A stretch of 64,000 nt of DNA from Setomelanomma holmii. Lineage: Eukaryota; Ascomycota; Dothideomycetes; Pleosporales; Phaeosphaeriaceae. Numbering within the stretch: the stretch's first letter is position 1; the number at the start of each line of letters is the position of its first letter. A model generated the notes under the pieces. The model had not been told where the DNA came from. It did not search any database and was given only the letters and a program-made list of their open reading frames with translations. Both the position numbers and the translations under genes were made by a program. Shown here in pieces: positions 1-12,226 of this stretch. The stretch is from assembly GCA_010015745.1 (NCBI GenBank), contig ML978168.1:62001-126000 (forward strand), given 5' to 3'.

Positions 1-400
1 AGGGTAAATGCAACCGCTCTTTTGCCTCTGCCTGATAAGGAGAATCCTGACTCGACAAGCCGAAAACGTTCTTCACGCCGAGCTTGCGGAGCTCGGCAAT
101 TTCGTCTCGAAAACTACACGCTTGAGGCGTGCAGCCTCGTGCTCCCGGTATCGCGTTCCAATCTTCTGTTATGGTCTCGCCAGGCGCGCCAGTGCGCGGG
201 TAGCAGAACAGAATCGTGAGGCCACCGAGCTTCGCAACATCAACCTCACGACCCGAGGTATCGCGCAATGCGACTGAGGGCATGCTTGACCCGGTCAAAT
301 GCGAACAAGCTCCATCATCCTGGGGTACTGGTAGCTTAGAAGGGAAGGATGTGTCTGTTTCAGGTAAGCGATCACCGGCAAATCTGCGCTCGGGCGGACT
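1..400 (-). CDS. Peroxiredoxin (AhpC/TSA, 1-Cys/Bcp-like), partial
   Basis: The minus strand encodes a thiol peroxidase of the AhpC/TSA superfamily, which reduces hydroperoxides with thioredoxin-type donors. Read leftward, the frame gives a conserved leader (LPVPQDDGACSHLTG), the beta-strand LTILFCYPRTGAPGE, the active-site stretch IPGARGCTPQACSFRDE with the peroxidatic Cys, and VFGLSSQDSPYQ. This resembles the family also seen in proteobacteria more than yeast Dot5. The C-terminal end runs off the left edge. The frame stays open to about 530, where an in-frame TAG lies, but there is no upstream ATG apart from an internal Met near 283; homology of the leader says translation starts earlier, so a 5' exon is probable and the right boundary is approximate. 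A short open frame with a GTAAGT donor at 733-620 could be that exon, but I cannot prove it. Confidence 0.8.
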
Positions 401-1696
401 GACGAGCCATGGTGTTGGTGTTTCACCACGAGGAATCGATAGACTGGTTGTCGCTTGGTATCCTGTGGTATGGACTTGACCTTGAACGTCGCTCCGCCAC
501 GGCTTGTGTCTAGTGACAGTTAGAGGATGATGCTAGACTGAGTATAATTGGTCTAATTGCGTTTCTTCTGAGCTGCTGCTGATGAGGCTGGCCCTGAAGT
601 AGCTCGATGTGAGATTAAAGATGTTGCGATGATACAACTTACAGAATGTGACTGCAATTGTCGTAGAGTGGGGTAGGTTGTCGCTGCTGCTAGACCGCCC
701 TCGGGAGGAAGCCGCGATTGCAGCTCGCACCACGGAGAAGGCCCGCTAAGAATAGTCTATCTAATTTACCGTGTCATGTCTGCGTATCTGCAGATGAAGC
801 TCATATGCACGTCGAGTATTGAGAATGCTGGGTTATGATGTCAACCTTCGACACCATAAATGATTAGGACGTTCTTATGCCTTCCAACTTGACGGATACC
901 TAGAGTTAACTTGACTTTAAGCATTATGTTCCCGTTTCATATCATTCTGCGAAGTACTGAAAGCGTCATTGACTGCAGTGGACTCTTCCCTGTAGAAGAC
1001 TTTCCTCTGGTAGCTCCGAAACTGCCGTTAGTACAATGCAACATAAGCCATCGGTACTCCATGGCGTGGCAGGTCAAGGCTTGGGGCATTCGAAAAATCT
1101 CATCTCGAGCAAGCGGCGCCCATTGGTAGTTTCTTGTAGGTGTTGTAGCAGAGCGTCTACCGCTGGTAACAATGTCGCGTGAACTCTGGTGACGAAAGTT
1201 TATGACCTTGGTGACTATGTCCGGCGTCCGATTATGCGTCATTCAGAGACCTCTGTCCGTCATGTCCTGTCAATATCTGAGGCTACAACGTTGTATGCAG
1301 CTACACCTTATCTTGAAGTGCAGGTACACAATACGAAGTCGGGCAGATTAGCGGATTCATGTCGGTGCGTTTGCTTGTCTCGTGAACATATGCATTTTTA
1401 CAGCGTTGTTGGTGCCTGTAGCACTTCGCAGTGTTCTGTCGAAAATATTCTTAGCAAAAGAATTGACATCTTGAAGCACAAATGAAGGGTCCAGGTTGAA
1501 GTGTCCAAATCGGATAGTGGGGGAATCCAAAATCGCACTAAAGCAACGCGGAAGCAACGCGTTATGATGTCATGACACTGCTCGCTCCTTCCCGAGCGAA
1601 TTGCGTGCCTGCCTCATGATGCTTACTGTCCGCCCCGCCATTTGTCGCATCATTGAAGCTCACCACTTTCCACACCTCTACCTGTATTAACATTAC
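401..1696. other. Intergenic / peroxiredoxin 5' region
   Basis: No coding sequence could be supported here on either strand. It must contain the 5' exon and promoter of the peroxiredoxin and the promoter of the oxidoreductase at 1697. The short open frames seen have no recognisable domain. Confidence 0.5.
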
Positions 1697-3594
1697 ATGA
1701 AGTCATTTCGCCTTCTCCGACCTTTTCAATCCTCGTTGAAGCTTCAGTTCAGTCCTACAGCCAAATTACAAAGACCTGCGTTTAGTACGACAGCTCCAGT
1801 TATGGCGAAAGAATTCAAGCTCAAGGACGTGACGTCTTTGAGTCTCAAGAATGGAGAGAAGAAGGAAGTCGAGGTCGAGGGTGTCGAAGGTGGAAAAGTG
1901 TTGTTGCTAAAGGTGCAAGACAAGGTCCATGCCACTTCAGCCAATTGCACGCATTACGGCGCGCCGCTGGCAAAGGGTGTTCTCACTCCCGAAGGTCGCA
2001 TTACCTGCCCGTGGCACGGTGGTATGTTTCGAAGTTTCCATGGCTCCGTCCTTGTACTTACGACAAACAGCTTGCTTTAGCGTCGCGACCGGAGATGTAG
2101 AAGACGCACCCGCCCTCGACCCGCTTTCGAAGTACGAGGTGTTTGAGCGAGACGGCGCAGTATACGTCAAGACCGACGAGGGCACATTGAAGGCCAATAG
2201 GAGATTCTTGAATCTCAAGTGCTCATCAGTGAGCAACGAGAAAGTCCTGGTCATTGGAGGGTACACATCAGTCGCGTCTGGAGATAGGTTGATTGCTAAC
2301 AGCATCTAGTGGCTCAGGTACACTCGGCGCGGTCGAAGGTCTTCGAGGCGGAGGTTACACTGGACAGATCACTGTGATCTCGAAGGAGGGATACCAACCC
2401 ATTGACCGGACCAAACTGTCCAAGGCGCTCCTCGCTGACCTCTCGAAAGCGGCCTGGAGACAGAAGGACTTCTACAAAGACGCACAGATTGAGTTCAAGG
2501 AGGGTGAGGTTAAGAGCATCGACTTCTCAAGCAAGAAGGTATCGACCAAGAGTGGTGAGACATACGACTACTCGAAGCTCGTTCTGGCGACAGGTGGAAC
2601 GCCAAGATGGCTACCTCTTGATGGTCTGAAAGGAGACTTGAGCAACGTCTTCCTGCTTCGAACACTACCGGACGCGCAAAACATCCTCAAAGCTGTTGGA
2701 GATAACGGCAAGAAGGTTGTCGTGGTTGGCAGCTCCTTCATTGGAATGGAGGTCGGCAACTGTCTTGCGGGCATGAAGAATGATGTAACAATCATTGGCA
2801 TGGAAGAGGGCAAGTGATCCACTTCTCCTCCATGGGTCCACACTGACACAGAGACAGAGCCAATGGAGAGAGTGATGGGCAAGAAGGTCGGCAAGATCTT
2901 CCGTGGTCTCCTCGAGAAGAACGGCGTCAAGTTCAAGATGGGCGCAAGTGTAGACAAGGCGACACCGTCCAAGAGCGACTCCTCCAAGGTCGGCGCAGTG
3001 CACCTCAAGGATGGAACGACGCTCGAGGCAGATCTCGTCATCGAAGGTGTTGGTGTTGCCCCTGCGACAGAGTACCTCAAGGACAACTCTTCCGTGAACC
3101 TTGAGAAGGACGGATCATTGAAGACGGACGAGTCATTCGCCGTGACCGGCTTGAAAGACGTCTACGCCATTGGCGACATCGCAACATACCCCTACCATGG
3201 CCCTGGTGGCAACGGCTCGCCTGTACGCATTGAGCATTGGAACGTCGCACAAAACGCAGGTCGCTCGGTGGCTAACCTAATCAACAACCCCGGAGCCAAA
3301 CCAAGGCCATTCATACCTGTCTTCTGGTCAGCCCTCGGCTCGCAGTTGCGGTACTGTGGTAACACAGTAAACGGATACGACGATGTTGTTCTTCAAGGCG
3401 AGCCGGAGAAGCCATCATTTGTTGCGTACTACACCAAGGGAGATGAGGTGGTTGCAGTGGCGTCGATGATGAAGGACCCGTACATGACCCAGAGTGCGGA
3501 GCTGATGCTGAGAGGCAAGATGCCAGGTAAGGCTGAGCTCCAGAAGGGCGTCGACATCATGGACATCGGCGTGCCAAGCGAGATCAAGATCTGA
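1697..3594 (+). CDS. Rieske-AIF-like FAD/NAD(P)H oxidoreductase, mitochondrial (AIFM3 type)
   Basis: A 583-residue flavoprotein built from four exons (introns 2022-2070, 2261-2309, 2810-2857). The N-terminus (MKSFRLLRPFQSS..., basic and Ser-rich, then FSTTAPVMA) looks like a mitochondrial presequence. Residues about 40-140 form a Rieske [2Fe-2S] domain with ligand motifs CTHYGAPL and CPWHGACF. This is followed by a pyridine nucleotide-disulphide oxidoreductase with FAD dinucleotide motif VLVIGGGSGTLGAVEGL, NAD(P)H motif VVVVGSSFIGMEVG, the FAD-contact motif DVYAIGDIA and an AIF-type C-terminal domain. Such proteins are AIFM3-like and are thought to shuttle electrons from NAD(P)H to a Rieske centre; the substrate is unknown. 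Intron 3 has a GC donor (AGG|GCAAGT), needed to keep the frame. Intron 1 needs acceptor AAACAG at 2070, not the later TTTAG. Confidence 0.92.
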
Positions 3595-5381
3595 GGGCCG
3601 GTAGAATATGCTGTTGCCGGCGAAATGGATGATCTTCCTCGCAAGGCGACGGCTTAAGATGGATGTTCAGAATCTATTTCCACTGTGTGACGTCAAAAGA
3701 CACTCACCATTCTTCTCTTGACCATGTATCCTAGACACGTTGAAAAGCCCGGAAGGAAGGAGCGAGGCTCGAGTAACAATGCTGTGAGCGCTAACGGAAA
3801 GAGGGTCCAAGCAAGACGGCAAGGGCGAACCAAGCGTTATCTAATCTCCGAGGATGCGCCCAATTTTTGGGAATTGCACAAGTCTGCAGCTTCAGGTGAC
3901 GGCGTGTTCTTCGCGATGAAGACGGGCTCGATTTTCGAAAGCTCACATGGCCAAGCTGCACGCTGCGAGTCATCTGCAGCAGACGCTCATTGGGCAGCGT
4001 GCCGAGGAATGCACGCATGCAGGGCAGTCCCCTCGCATCGCGCCCATGTTCTGGCTGAGACACGGTGACAGACAGGCACCGTCGTGTCTCGAAGACTTCG
4101 CGAACGTTCTGCAACGTGGGCTTCCTTGCTCGAAGCCAAGGGCAGATAGATTTTGTCTTTCTGACCTCGCGTCATCACCGTTGGCGACAAGCCTGAAGGT
4201 TGTTTATGTTATGTTGATGCTGGCGTCGAAGTCGCGTCCATCGTTGCGACCACGCGTGGAGTGATATAGGGGTCTGGGCGGTCAAGAGACGGGTGTTGGG
4301 CGAGACACGTAGCAATATGGAGTCATCAATCGGAGTCTTGCTGCCAATCGAAGGCGTGAGGAGACCACCGTCCCTGACGTCTCGAGGAGCAGAGTGAGAT
4401 AAGAGAGTCGCATGTGATTTGGAATGGCTACCAGCTCGACCAGACGCAGATAATAGCCCACGTGTGTTCAATGCCTCGAGATGATCGTCCACCGCACACC
4501 CGTCAAGCCTCAGTCGAAGTCCCCGTCTGCAAAGTCGACATCGTGAGTTCGAGCTGAGGTCGGCGCATAAAGGGCAATTTGCGCAATGACGCCTGAGCCG
4601 GGGTGTTTGTGGTTGAAACAGCTAGCATCCTTGCACGTTGCAGGCCAAAAGGAGATGCAGGCGCGGGCAGCAGTCCGCCGTGCAGCGCCGTTGCCGTAGA
4701 GAAGAGCCACAGAGCGCGTGCTGGTGCTGCTGGGGGAGGCTGGGTCGCCGCGGTTCTGTGCAATCTCTCACCTGGCGGATGCGTGGCCAGGGTTCTGTGC
4801 TTCTGGCGGGCTCGCGTTGTGCCGATGGTGATGTGCAGGTGTGCCTCCTATACTTTTCACAAGCCTATGAAGCGAGATTAGTTCCAGTTGGTCACAGCCG
4901 CGTCCTTCTGCCTCCTCCACTCACGTCAACTAACACGTCAAACTCTCCATCGCTTGTCCGCTGGCGACCGTTAGATATCCGGTCGCGCTGCTCTTGTTGC
5001 AGCCAGCTCACAGCGAGGCGCCGCAGCTATCGTACGCTCGCATTCCGCTTCCTGCACGCTCGCTCAGAGTGCATGTAAAGACGTAGTGCATCCACCGACC
5101 CCAAAGGCGCAACTCCCCAGCGGCCATCGCAGCGAAGCCGAGTGCGCGCATCCACGACGTCTTGCGGATCCAATTGCTCGCGCTCCACGTCCTCACCGCC
5201 CCGTAGCTGCTTCCGATTTGCCCGCGCGCAGCTTGCAGTCGACGGGCACTAGATCCCCGCGCCCGCCCATTCGATCGCCCAGCACCGCCCGTCGTACCTG
5301 ATAGACCATCCACACTTTTTGCTGCTCTGCTCCCACCACCGCGCGCACTCGTCCGCGTGTACCACCGCACATCCCCCGCGA
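3595..5381. other. Intergenic, promoter and leader of the Kin4-like kinase gene
   Basis: About 1.8 kb without supportable coding sequence. Several overlapping open frames in the GC-rich part (4500-5300) show no conserved motif. The C/T-rich tract just before 5382 is typical of a fungal 5' UTR. Confidence 0.5.
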
Positions 5382-8300
5382 ATGCAGACCATGGCCGCCG
5401 TGGCATCGCAGCCGCCGCATGGGCAGCAGCAGTACTATCAGCAGCAATCGCCAGCAGCCGCCTCGCCCGCCTCTGCACGTCGCCCAGCGCGACGACCCAG
5501 CAATGGCGCGTCTCCCAACACACCCACGACGCCTCAGGCTCACCACTCGCCCGCCGTGTCGCACAACTCAACTCTGACTACGCCTCGCGCGCAGCCGCTG
5601 CCCCCATCGACGCAGAACTCGCCCGCCATGAACCACACCGCTACATCAACAACCAGCGGGCCAATGCCTCCGCCTAGGACTTCTTCGCATCGCGCGCAGC
5701 CCACGTCGTCCACAGCCGGCAGCTCATCACAGAGCGAGAGTCAAAGCCGCCGAAGAGGGAAGGAGAGCCCGCGTCAACAAAGCAGCTCAAGCAGATCGCA
5801 GCCCCAGCACAGCAGATCCGTCTCGGCAGTCGGCCAACCGCCCACTGGAACAAACCTCCCTCGCGAAGAGAGCACCGTCATCAACCGAATAGTAGTCGCA
5901 GACCCACAAGAAGACATCGCCCGTGCCGAGGCGCGGCAAGCAGAGACTTTCCCAGCTACATCAGGCGCAGACCTCACACCCATAACCGGCCTGGGACTGG
6001 TCGGCAGCGAAGGCGTGGACGATGGCGGTCGAGGTGGAGGACGCAGCAGGCAGGATCACTCGAAATCAGAGAGCTCCACCAAGAGATCCAAGTTCGGCAA
6101 CTACATTCTAGGTCAGACACTAGGCGAGGGTGAGTTCGGCAAAGTCAAGATGGGATGGAAGCGGGATAGCACCGTCGAGGTCGCCATCAAGCTCATAAGA
6201 AGAGAAACCCTGGGCGGAAACTCGAATCGCCTGCAGAAGATCTACCGCGAGATCCAGATCCTGCGCCAGCTGGACCACCCAAACATTGTTCGATTACACG
6301 AGATGGTCGAGACCGACCGTCACATTGGTATCATTCTAGAATATGCTTCAGGCGGAGAATTGTTCGACTACATCCTCAATCATCGCTACCTCAAGGACGG
6401 CCCTGCACGGAAACTGTTTTCGCAGCTCATCTCCGGTGTGGGATACCTACACAAGAAGGGCATTGTGCACCGAGATTTGAAACTTGAGAACCTGCTGTTG
6501 GACCGCAACAAGAATATCATCATCACCGATTTCGGATTTGCCAACACCTTCGACCCCAATGATGAGCTCAGTGAAGAGATCGAGTACCGACTCGGCGACA
6601 AGGATTTCATAAGATCCCTTGGTCTCGAAGGAAGCGAAGGAGCACGACGCGGTGATCTCATGCAGACTAGTTGCGGAAGTCCTTGTTACGCAGCGCCAGA
6701 GCTCGTCGTCAGCGACTCACTGTATACTGGCCGCAAGGTGGACGTGTGGTCTTGTGGTGTTATTCTGGTAAGTCACTGAAATTTGATTCCTCGATCCGAA
6801 ACTAACGATTCCAGTACGCCATGTTGGCAGGCTATCTACCATTCGACGACGATCCAGCGAATCCCGAGGGTGACAACATCAATCTATTGTACAAATATAT
6901 CGTATCAACACCGCTTACATTCCCGGAATATGTTACCCCACACGCAAGAGACCTGCTCAAGCGCATACTTGTTCCCGACCCAAGGAAGCGCGCGGATTTG
7001 TTCGAGGTGGCTCGCCACAGCTGGCTTGCCGACTACTCGCATGTGGTCGGGTTCATCACCTCCAGCAATACCAATGCCAACGATGCTCAGCAGGCGGCGT
7101 CTGTATACTCGAGTAAGCTGAAAGATTCAACTGCATTCACAGTGTTCATGATTGACGTGATATTAGAAGACACTTTCGAGCAACAGCCGCCTCTCGCACG
7201 CAGCGCTTCTGTACGTGAACCCGGCAAGCCGCACACTGCAGCATCCCCAGCCCACGGTGGCCTCACTGCAAAGAGGGAGCAGATCAATTCGCCACCATCG
7301 GAGAAACCAAAGACCACGCGCGATAATAAGAGACGAACAGTCCAAGTCGAGTACGTTGCGCCTCAATCGCAAACCGCGCGCGGTGAGGCGTCACCAACTG
7401 GCGAGCCTGTCGCTGGTCCTTCGCACACCCGCGTCAAGAACCAAGGTCCAACCGAAGTACCGCCCACCGATGGCTATCAGTCGTCAACAGCTGCCAAACA
7501 GAGCCGGGCTGCTGCAGCTGCAACAACACGTCCCATACAAGAACCTCAAAGATCTGTATCTGATTACACGGCGTTCGGAACCGCACCCAACAACTCTGCA
7601 GTTCGTCCTTCGACCGGCGGCACGCTTGGAGGGGGCTCAAGATTGCCCTCGAGAGGAAACTCTTACGGTCAGCCATCTGCAGCGACTGTTGCCCAGACGA
7701 ACGCCGAAGGTCGCTTCTCTCAACCAAAGGGCAAGCAATACTCGATATCGTCACCGTATGCTCAGCAAGAGCAGGCTGGCGCTGTCGATGAGAGCATTGG
7801 TCAGCCAAGCACGCAACGAGGGCATTCAATCCAGCTTGGTCCATCCGGAGGACATTCAAAGAATGGACACAAACGATCAAATACTGTCACCGAGACTCTT
7901 GGTCGCATGACATCCATCTTCTCTGGCCGACAGCCATCCTATTCGCAGGATCCTAAAGAGTCAATGACCTCGCAGAACTCGTATGCGAACTACCCTGAGG
8001 AAAGGAAGCAAAAGAGTTATCCTCCAACCTCAATGCCAGGACCGATGTCGAATGACGCTATTGCAGCTCCCAGACAGAGCACTGAATCTAGCCGCCGCAC
8101 CTCATTTGGCTTCTCGCGGCGAAACACCAATAATTCCGGGGAAACTGGAAAGTCGTCACGTCGCTTCTCCCTGTTGCCCTCTTCACTCTCCAAGACATTC
8201 TCATCCCAACGGGACAGCATGCCAGCGAACTCAGCCTACGGCGACCGACGAGGCTCGAGTGCCCGTCCTCGCGCCAGCTCGAAGCCTGCCATGGCATTTG

Positions 8301-8770
8301 GCCGCGGCGAATCGCGCTCACCTAGCCAGAGCACCCAAGGAAGTAACATGCCCGGTTTCTACGACGGCCAGCATGACAGCTCCAGTAGGATCCGTAACAA
8401 CGCTCCAGGCCCTTCTTCGGCTCCAGCACAACAGATACAATTTGACTATCCCGCAACCGCGCCCATTGGCGACGACAAATTCCAAGTGCCACGGGACCCG
8501 CATCCGAGCACGCAGAACCGCCCGTACCGCCAGCCTACGGACGACTCGGAATTTGGCGAGCAGGGCCCGTACCAACGCAATCCGTACCCGCAGGGCATGG
8601 GTGGCGATGAGACGCCGCAATCGCAGCAGAGGAAAGGTGTACTGCAAAAGAGCAGGAAATTTCAGGATGAATATGTTGGTGATGGTGGGAACAAGGGAAG
8701 TTCAGGAAGCTCGAAGCGCGTCATGGATTTCTTCAGACGTATGGGCAAGCAGAGGACTACTGCGCGGTAG
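5382..8770 (+). CDS. Kin4/KfsA-like CAMK-family Ser/Thr kinase
   Basis: About 1095 residues from three exons (introns 6768-6814 and, very probably, 7113-7166). A Gln/Ser/Pro-rich N-terminal region of about 235 residues precedes a kinase domain with glycine loop LGEGEFGKV, VAIKLI lysine, catalytic HRDLKLEN, DFGFAN and SCGSPCYAAPE. The Thr-less CYAAPELV signature and the post-kinase FITSSN point to the Kin4/Frk1/KfsA group, which controls septation or the spindle-position checkpoint in yeast and Aspergillus. The activation segment carries an insertion of about 35 residues (FDPNDELSEEIEYR... to GDLMQTSC). The C-terminal 550 residues are disordered and basic, ending RVMDFFRRMGKQR. The second intron is 54 nt with no in-frame stop, so retention would only add 18 residues; GTAAGC/TTAG signals favour splicing. 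An in-frame ATG at 5319 exists, but the 5382 or 5391 ATG is a more natural start. Confidence 0.9.
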
Positions 8771-9298
8771 TCGTTGAGATGAGAAGCAACTGGAGAAGAG
8801 AGAGTGGGTTTGAGGGGAAAGACGTGTATTTCTGAGTACATCATCGGCCGAGTTTTGTTTTCGCTGTATACCATGTCAGCATACATGTGGATCGCGCGTT
8901 TGTGCTTTTCTGCTTTTCGCTACTCTACTCATCAGCGAGAAAGGTAATATCTTGCATTAGCCGGCGTTGCTTGGCGCGTGCGTTGAGCACAGCGGTTTTG
9001 TCTTCAGCTGTAATTTTTATACTATACCTATTTTGGGGTCGGATCGGGAGGACTGTAGGAAGACAGTCGAAAGAAACGAGTCCGGAGCGAGCAATTGATA
9101 TGGAGAAGTGAAATTGGACAGAGTGTGCCGATTGTGCAATGCTCGTGGTATGTGATTGCGTTTGCCTGCTGAGTTGCTCAAAGGGTATCATCCCAGATAA
9201 CCTCACTTCACGACCTTCCCATGCTCTCACATCCCTCCTCACTCTAAACCCCTGTTCCATATCCACCCCTCCGCGCCAACGCTGCGTCTACCTACGCC
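8771..9298. other. Convergent intergenic region (3' UTRs)
   Basis: Lies between the stop of the kinase gene and the stop of the minus-strand Mpv17 gene, so it should hold two 3' UTRs. No conserved coding sequence or RNA gene seen. Confidence 0.5.
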
Positions 9299-10296
9299 CT
9301 ACGAAGGCGGCAATTCCCCACCCTCCTTGCCCCTCCCCACCGGCAGATTCGGCTTCGTTCCACCCCCGCTGTTCAAATAGCTCAAATAGCAATTCCACCC
9401 AAGACTCACGATATTCACAACCAATACCCTGTGCTCCATGGGCACGTACTTGAAGTTCGTAAACTGTACCCACGGCCATACCATGAAGTTCTTGGTTAGG
9501 CCGGGGACGTAGGCGTCTTGGAGCCGCTTTTTGGGCGAGGCGCCTTCGAGGTAGGCCATTGAGGAGAGGAAGAGTGCTGGTGGTGGGGTAAGTGGTTGGG
9601 TTGGGAAGGGGAAAGCCGGTGGGTAGGCGGATCTGATATGGGCAGGGTATGGTGGGTGAGAGGGGGGGGGGGGAAGCAAGACGTACCCATATTTGTAGGC
9701 GCAAAGATGAATTGATCGCATGCAACGCGCGCGACGATGGTGCCGTTCTTGGAGTTCAGGTTCACGTTGCGGACGAGGAACTCGTACCATTTTGTGGCTG
9801 CGGGGCCGAAGATGGCTGTACAGAAAGTATAGGTTAGTACCAAGCTTCAAGACACACGGTGCCACGAGGGCGTGGGGTAGGGGTGTAGGAAGACAAACCG
9901 CCTCCGTACGCGCCCATCCTCGCTGTTCTTATCGGATCGTGTTTATCGAAGCCGCGCTTTTCGACGAGCTGCTGTGCCATTACGTCGCCGGTTGAGAAGA
10001 GTATCTATACTCCTAGATTAGCTATTGGTTCTATGCTTCTGCGTGATATCCCCGCTTTTGCGCAAGCACTTCGAGTTGTGAGCATTTCGTCGCATGAGTA
10101 CGCGCTCGAGACAAGGTATTGCATGTGCGATTGCGATTGAAATTCATGGAGATGCATCGTGTTCATACCGCGGTAGTGATACTCTGCGTCAACAGCGGCG
10201 CGGTCTTGAGCTTCGCTTGGTACCTGCCACATCTATCAGTATTGCTCTTTCCTCTCAAGACTTCCCCCACTCTGAGACCTACCAGCGAAAAGCCAT
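9299..10296 (-). CDS. SYM1: Mpv17/PMP22 family inner-membrane protein (Sym1-like)
   Basis: Five exons reconstructed on the minus strand: 10296-10283, 10223-10169, 10004-9899, 9815-9687 and 9576-9299, giving exactly 193 residues (yeast Sym1 is 197). The protein starts MAFRWYQAKLKTAPLLTQS, continues LFSTGDVMAQQLVEKRG, then GPAATKWYEFL, and ends with the diagnostic W-P-x-x-Q-F-x-N-F stretch (MVWPWVQFTNFKYVP) followed by the last hydrophobic helix. Members are four-helix proteins of the mitochondrial inner or peroxisomal membrane; Sym1 is needed for ethanol growth at high temperature. The first exon is only 14 nt. The fourth intron contains a run of 12 G residues near 9662. No single open frame covers the gene, so automatic calls are likely to be fragmentary. 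Confidence 0.9.
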
Positions 10297-11108
10297 TGTG
10301 TTGGTCGTGCCCGATATGTGTTCTATGAAGCGTAATAGACGAACCAGTCTTATGCCCGAAAGGATATTGTTCAGATCACCCAGGACAACGAGTATGCTAG
10401 GGTGAAGTGAAAGTGTTGTGCGAAACGCGAAGCTATCGCGAGCCGATGATGTCGTTGCTTGGACCCTGCTGGAGCTTGGACCTACCCTTTGGCGGATGCA
10501 TTTCCAGATTCCTGTAGCGTGTCTCTTTAGAAAGCTGAAGGGTCTCGCATGTCAGTCAGACCAATTCAGGGTCCATGAGGCGAAGAAGGTCTTCTCATCT
10601 TTTTTGATTGTTGTTGCTGTCGAGTTTCTGAGGGCAATATATTCAATACAATCGCCGAGCATGTGATGCTGCTTGGAAGGCCCACCGGATCGCCAGATCA
10701 CGATGTGAATGCGATCGACCAGACTATAAAGATCATTTTAAGTTGACAGTATTTTACACACTTGCACTACTGACTTCACACTCAACATAGCATTGGCCTC
10801 TCATCATAAGGGTATAACGTACTCAAGAAACACGGATTACAAAGGACCGACAATTGATATACAAATGGGTCGTTATTGAAGATAGGAAATAGTGCGCTGT
10901 GGTATAATATCGACAGGAAACATCTCTCAAATCCCGTCATCGGGTACAAAGATCGTAGTCCGCTGCACCTCCATCCAGATCCCTTTCCAGATATCCAATG
11001 TGCCAGAACGCCAGATTCGCTGATCTGGTAGAGATCAGGCTATGCTCGCAAAGTTGCGATTGAGTTTGAAGTCGTAAATTTTGATATATAAAAGTGGGTG
11101 ATGTGTGT
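10297..11108. other. Intergenic between Mpv17 promoter and UPF0658 3' end
   Basis: No open frame with recognisable protein similarity. It must contain the Mpv17 promoter on the left and the 3' UTR of the UPF0658 gene on the right. Confidence 0.5.
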
Positions 11109-12226
11109 CTAGTCAATCTCCATCCGCTGCGATGGTGCCGGTCCGCTGATGGAGGGCATCTCGGTGTTGTATTGCTTGCCTTCGGACTGCACGGCCTTGT
11201 TGTTGACGTGAGGCTTGAGGCCCTTGTTGAAGTTGTGTGTGCACATGCAGGCGACAATGATGGTGAAGATCAACAGCAAGATCGTCAGGACGGCGAAGGC
11301 GGTAAGCGATTTCTTCGCTGGCTTGTAGTCATTCTGCCGGTCGAGGCTGGAGACATACATGCGAATGAGCTTAAATAGGAAGTAGCCCATGGCGATGAAG
11401 TAGACGATGATAATGACGATCATGCCCGGGACAGACTCGCGACGAACCCACCAGGCGGCGGCGAAGAGGAGGAAGAAAGTGACGCCGAGTGCCACGGATG
11501 TAAGAGCAACCTCGACATCCTTGGTCTTCTCGACGACGACAAGGAATTGGACGGTAAAGGCCAGAAAGAAGAAGAAGTCGAATTTGAGAAGGGCAATGTA
11601 AATCTGGAAAGTCAGCAAGGCACGTGAAGAGGTACTGATGGATGTCGTACCTGGTAAGTCAGATAGCGCCTCTTCAGGCGCAAGTCAGCACTGATATGCT
11701 TGTAGATGGTCCATGCAAACTCGTCGTATAACTTCCACGCTTCAAAAGCCAAGACCACGGTAGCTGCAGCCATCAGACACGGCAGCGCAATCAGAAGGGG
11801 CTTGACATCCGTCCAGAAGTCGAAGTCAATTGCACTTCCAAGCGCGTAGGCAGCGTCACTGATCTGGTCGTACTGGATGGCCGCGTAGATGAGAATGCCG
11901 ACATTGTAGATAACCAGGCCAATGACCTGAATGGTGTTCTTCAATCGTAAGGCGTCCCACACAAGCCAAAGTTGATACAGGTAGCCGAACATGAAGACGG
12001 CGAGGTACGTGGGAATGGTGCGAGTCTCGCTGTGCGATTCAGGTGTGACGCTGTCCCATTGGACGCTGGCTTGGAACTTGCCAAAGACATATCTGCGTCG
12101 GTATTAGCATGTGCGGCGGCGAGGCAGAGGAGCAGTCACGTACGACTCGAGGGCAAGAGCAATGATGGCCTGGACGATGGCCGTCAGCATGAACGCCCAC
12201 GTCCATCTGGAGTTGGGAATGTACAT
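11109..12226 (-). CDS. UPF0658 Golgi membrane protein, multi-pass
   Basis: Conserved core of 339 residues in three exons (12226-12144, 12092-11651, 11603-11109; introns 12093-12143 and 11604-11650). It begins MYIPNSRWTWAFMLTAIVQ and has about seven hydrophobic helices, e.g. around FGYLYQLWLVWDAL, VIGLVIYNVGILIYA, FDFFFFLAFTVQFL and VLTILLLIFTIIVAC, ending in a polar tail QRMEID. This matches the fungal UPF0658 family annotated as Golgi membrane proteins in fission yeast; the function is unknown. Upstream of this Met the same frame stays open for about 125 codons with a Tyr/Pro-rich sequence (DRNYPPYNNN, HIPYGAPPGGYHDREGF) that looks genuinely coding but contains no ATG before an in-frame TGA. 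A 5' exon must supply the start, so the 12226 boundary is a minimum. Confidence 0.82.

Noticed and set aside
3718..4264. Overlapping open frames of about 105-116 codons on both strands
   Set aside because: No motif, no splice partners and no agreement with neighbouring codon use; treated as chance frames in intergenic DNA.
5319..5381. Upstream in-frame ATG extending the Kin4-like kinase by 21 residues
   Set aside because: The extra residues (CSHHRAHSSACTTAHPP) read like C-rich leader; the ATG at 5382 or 5391 is preferred, although the longer form cannot be excluded.
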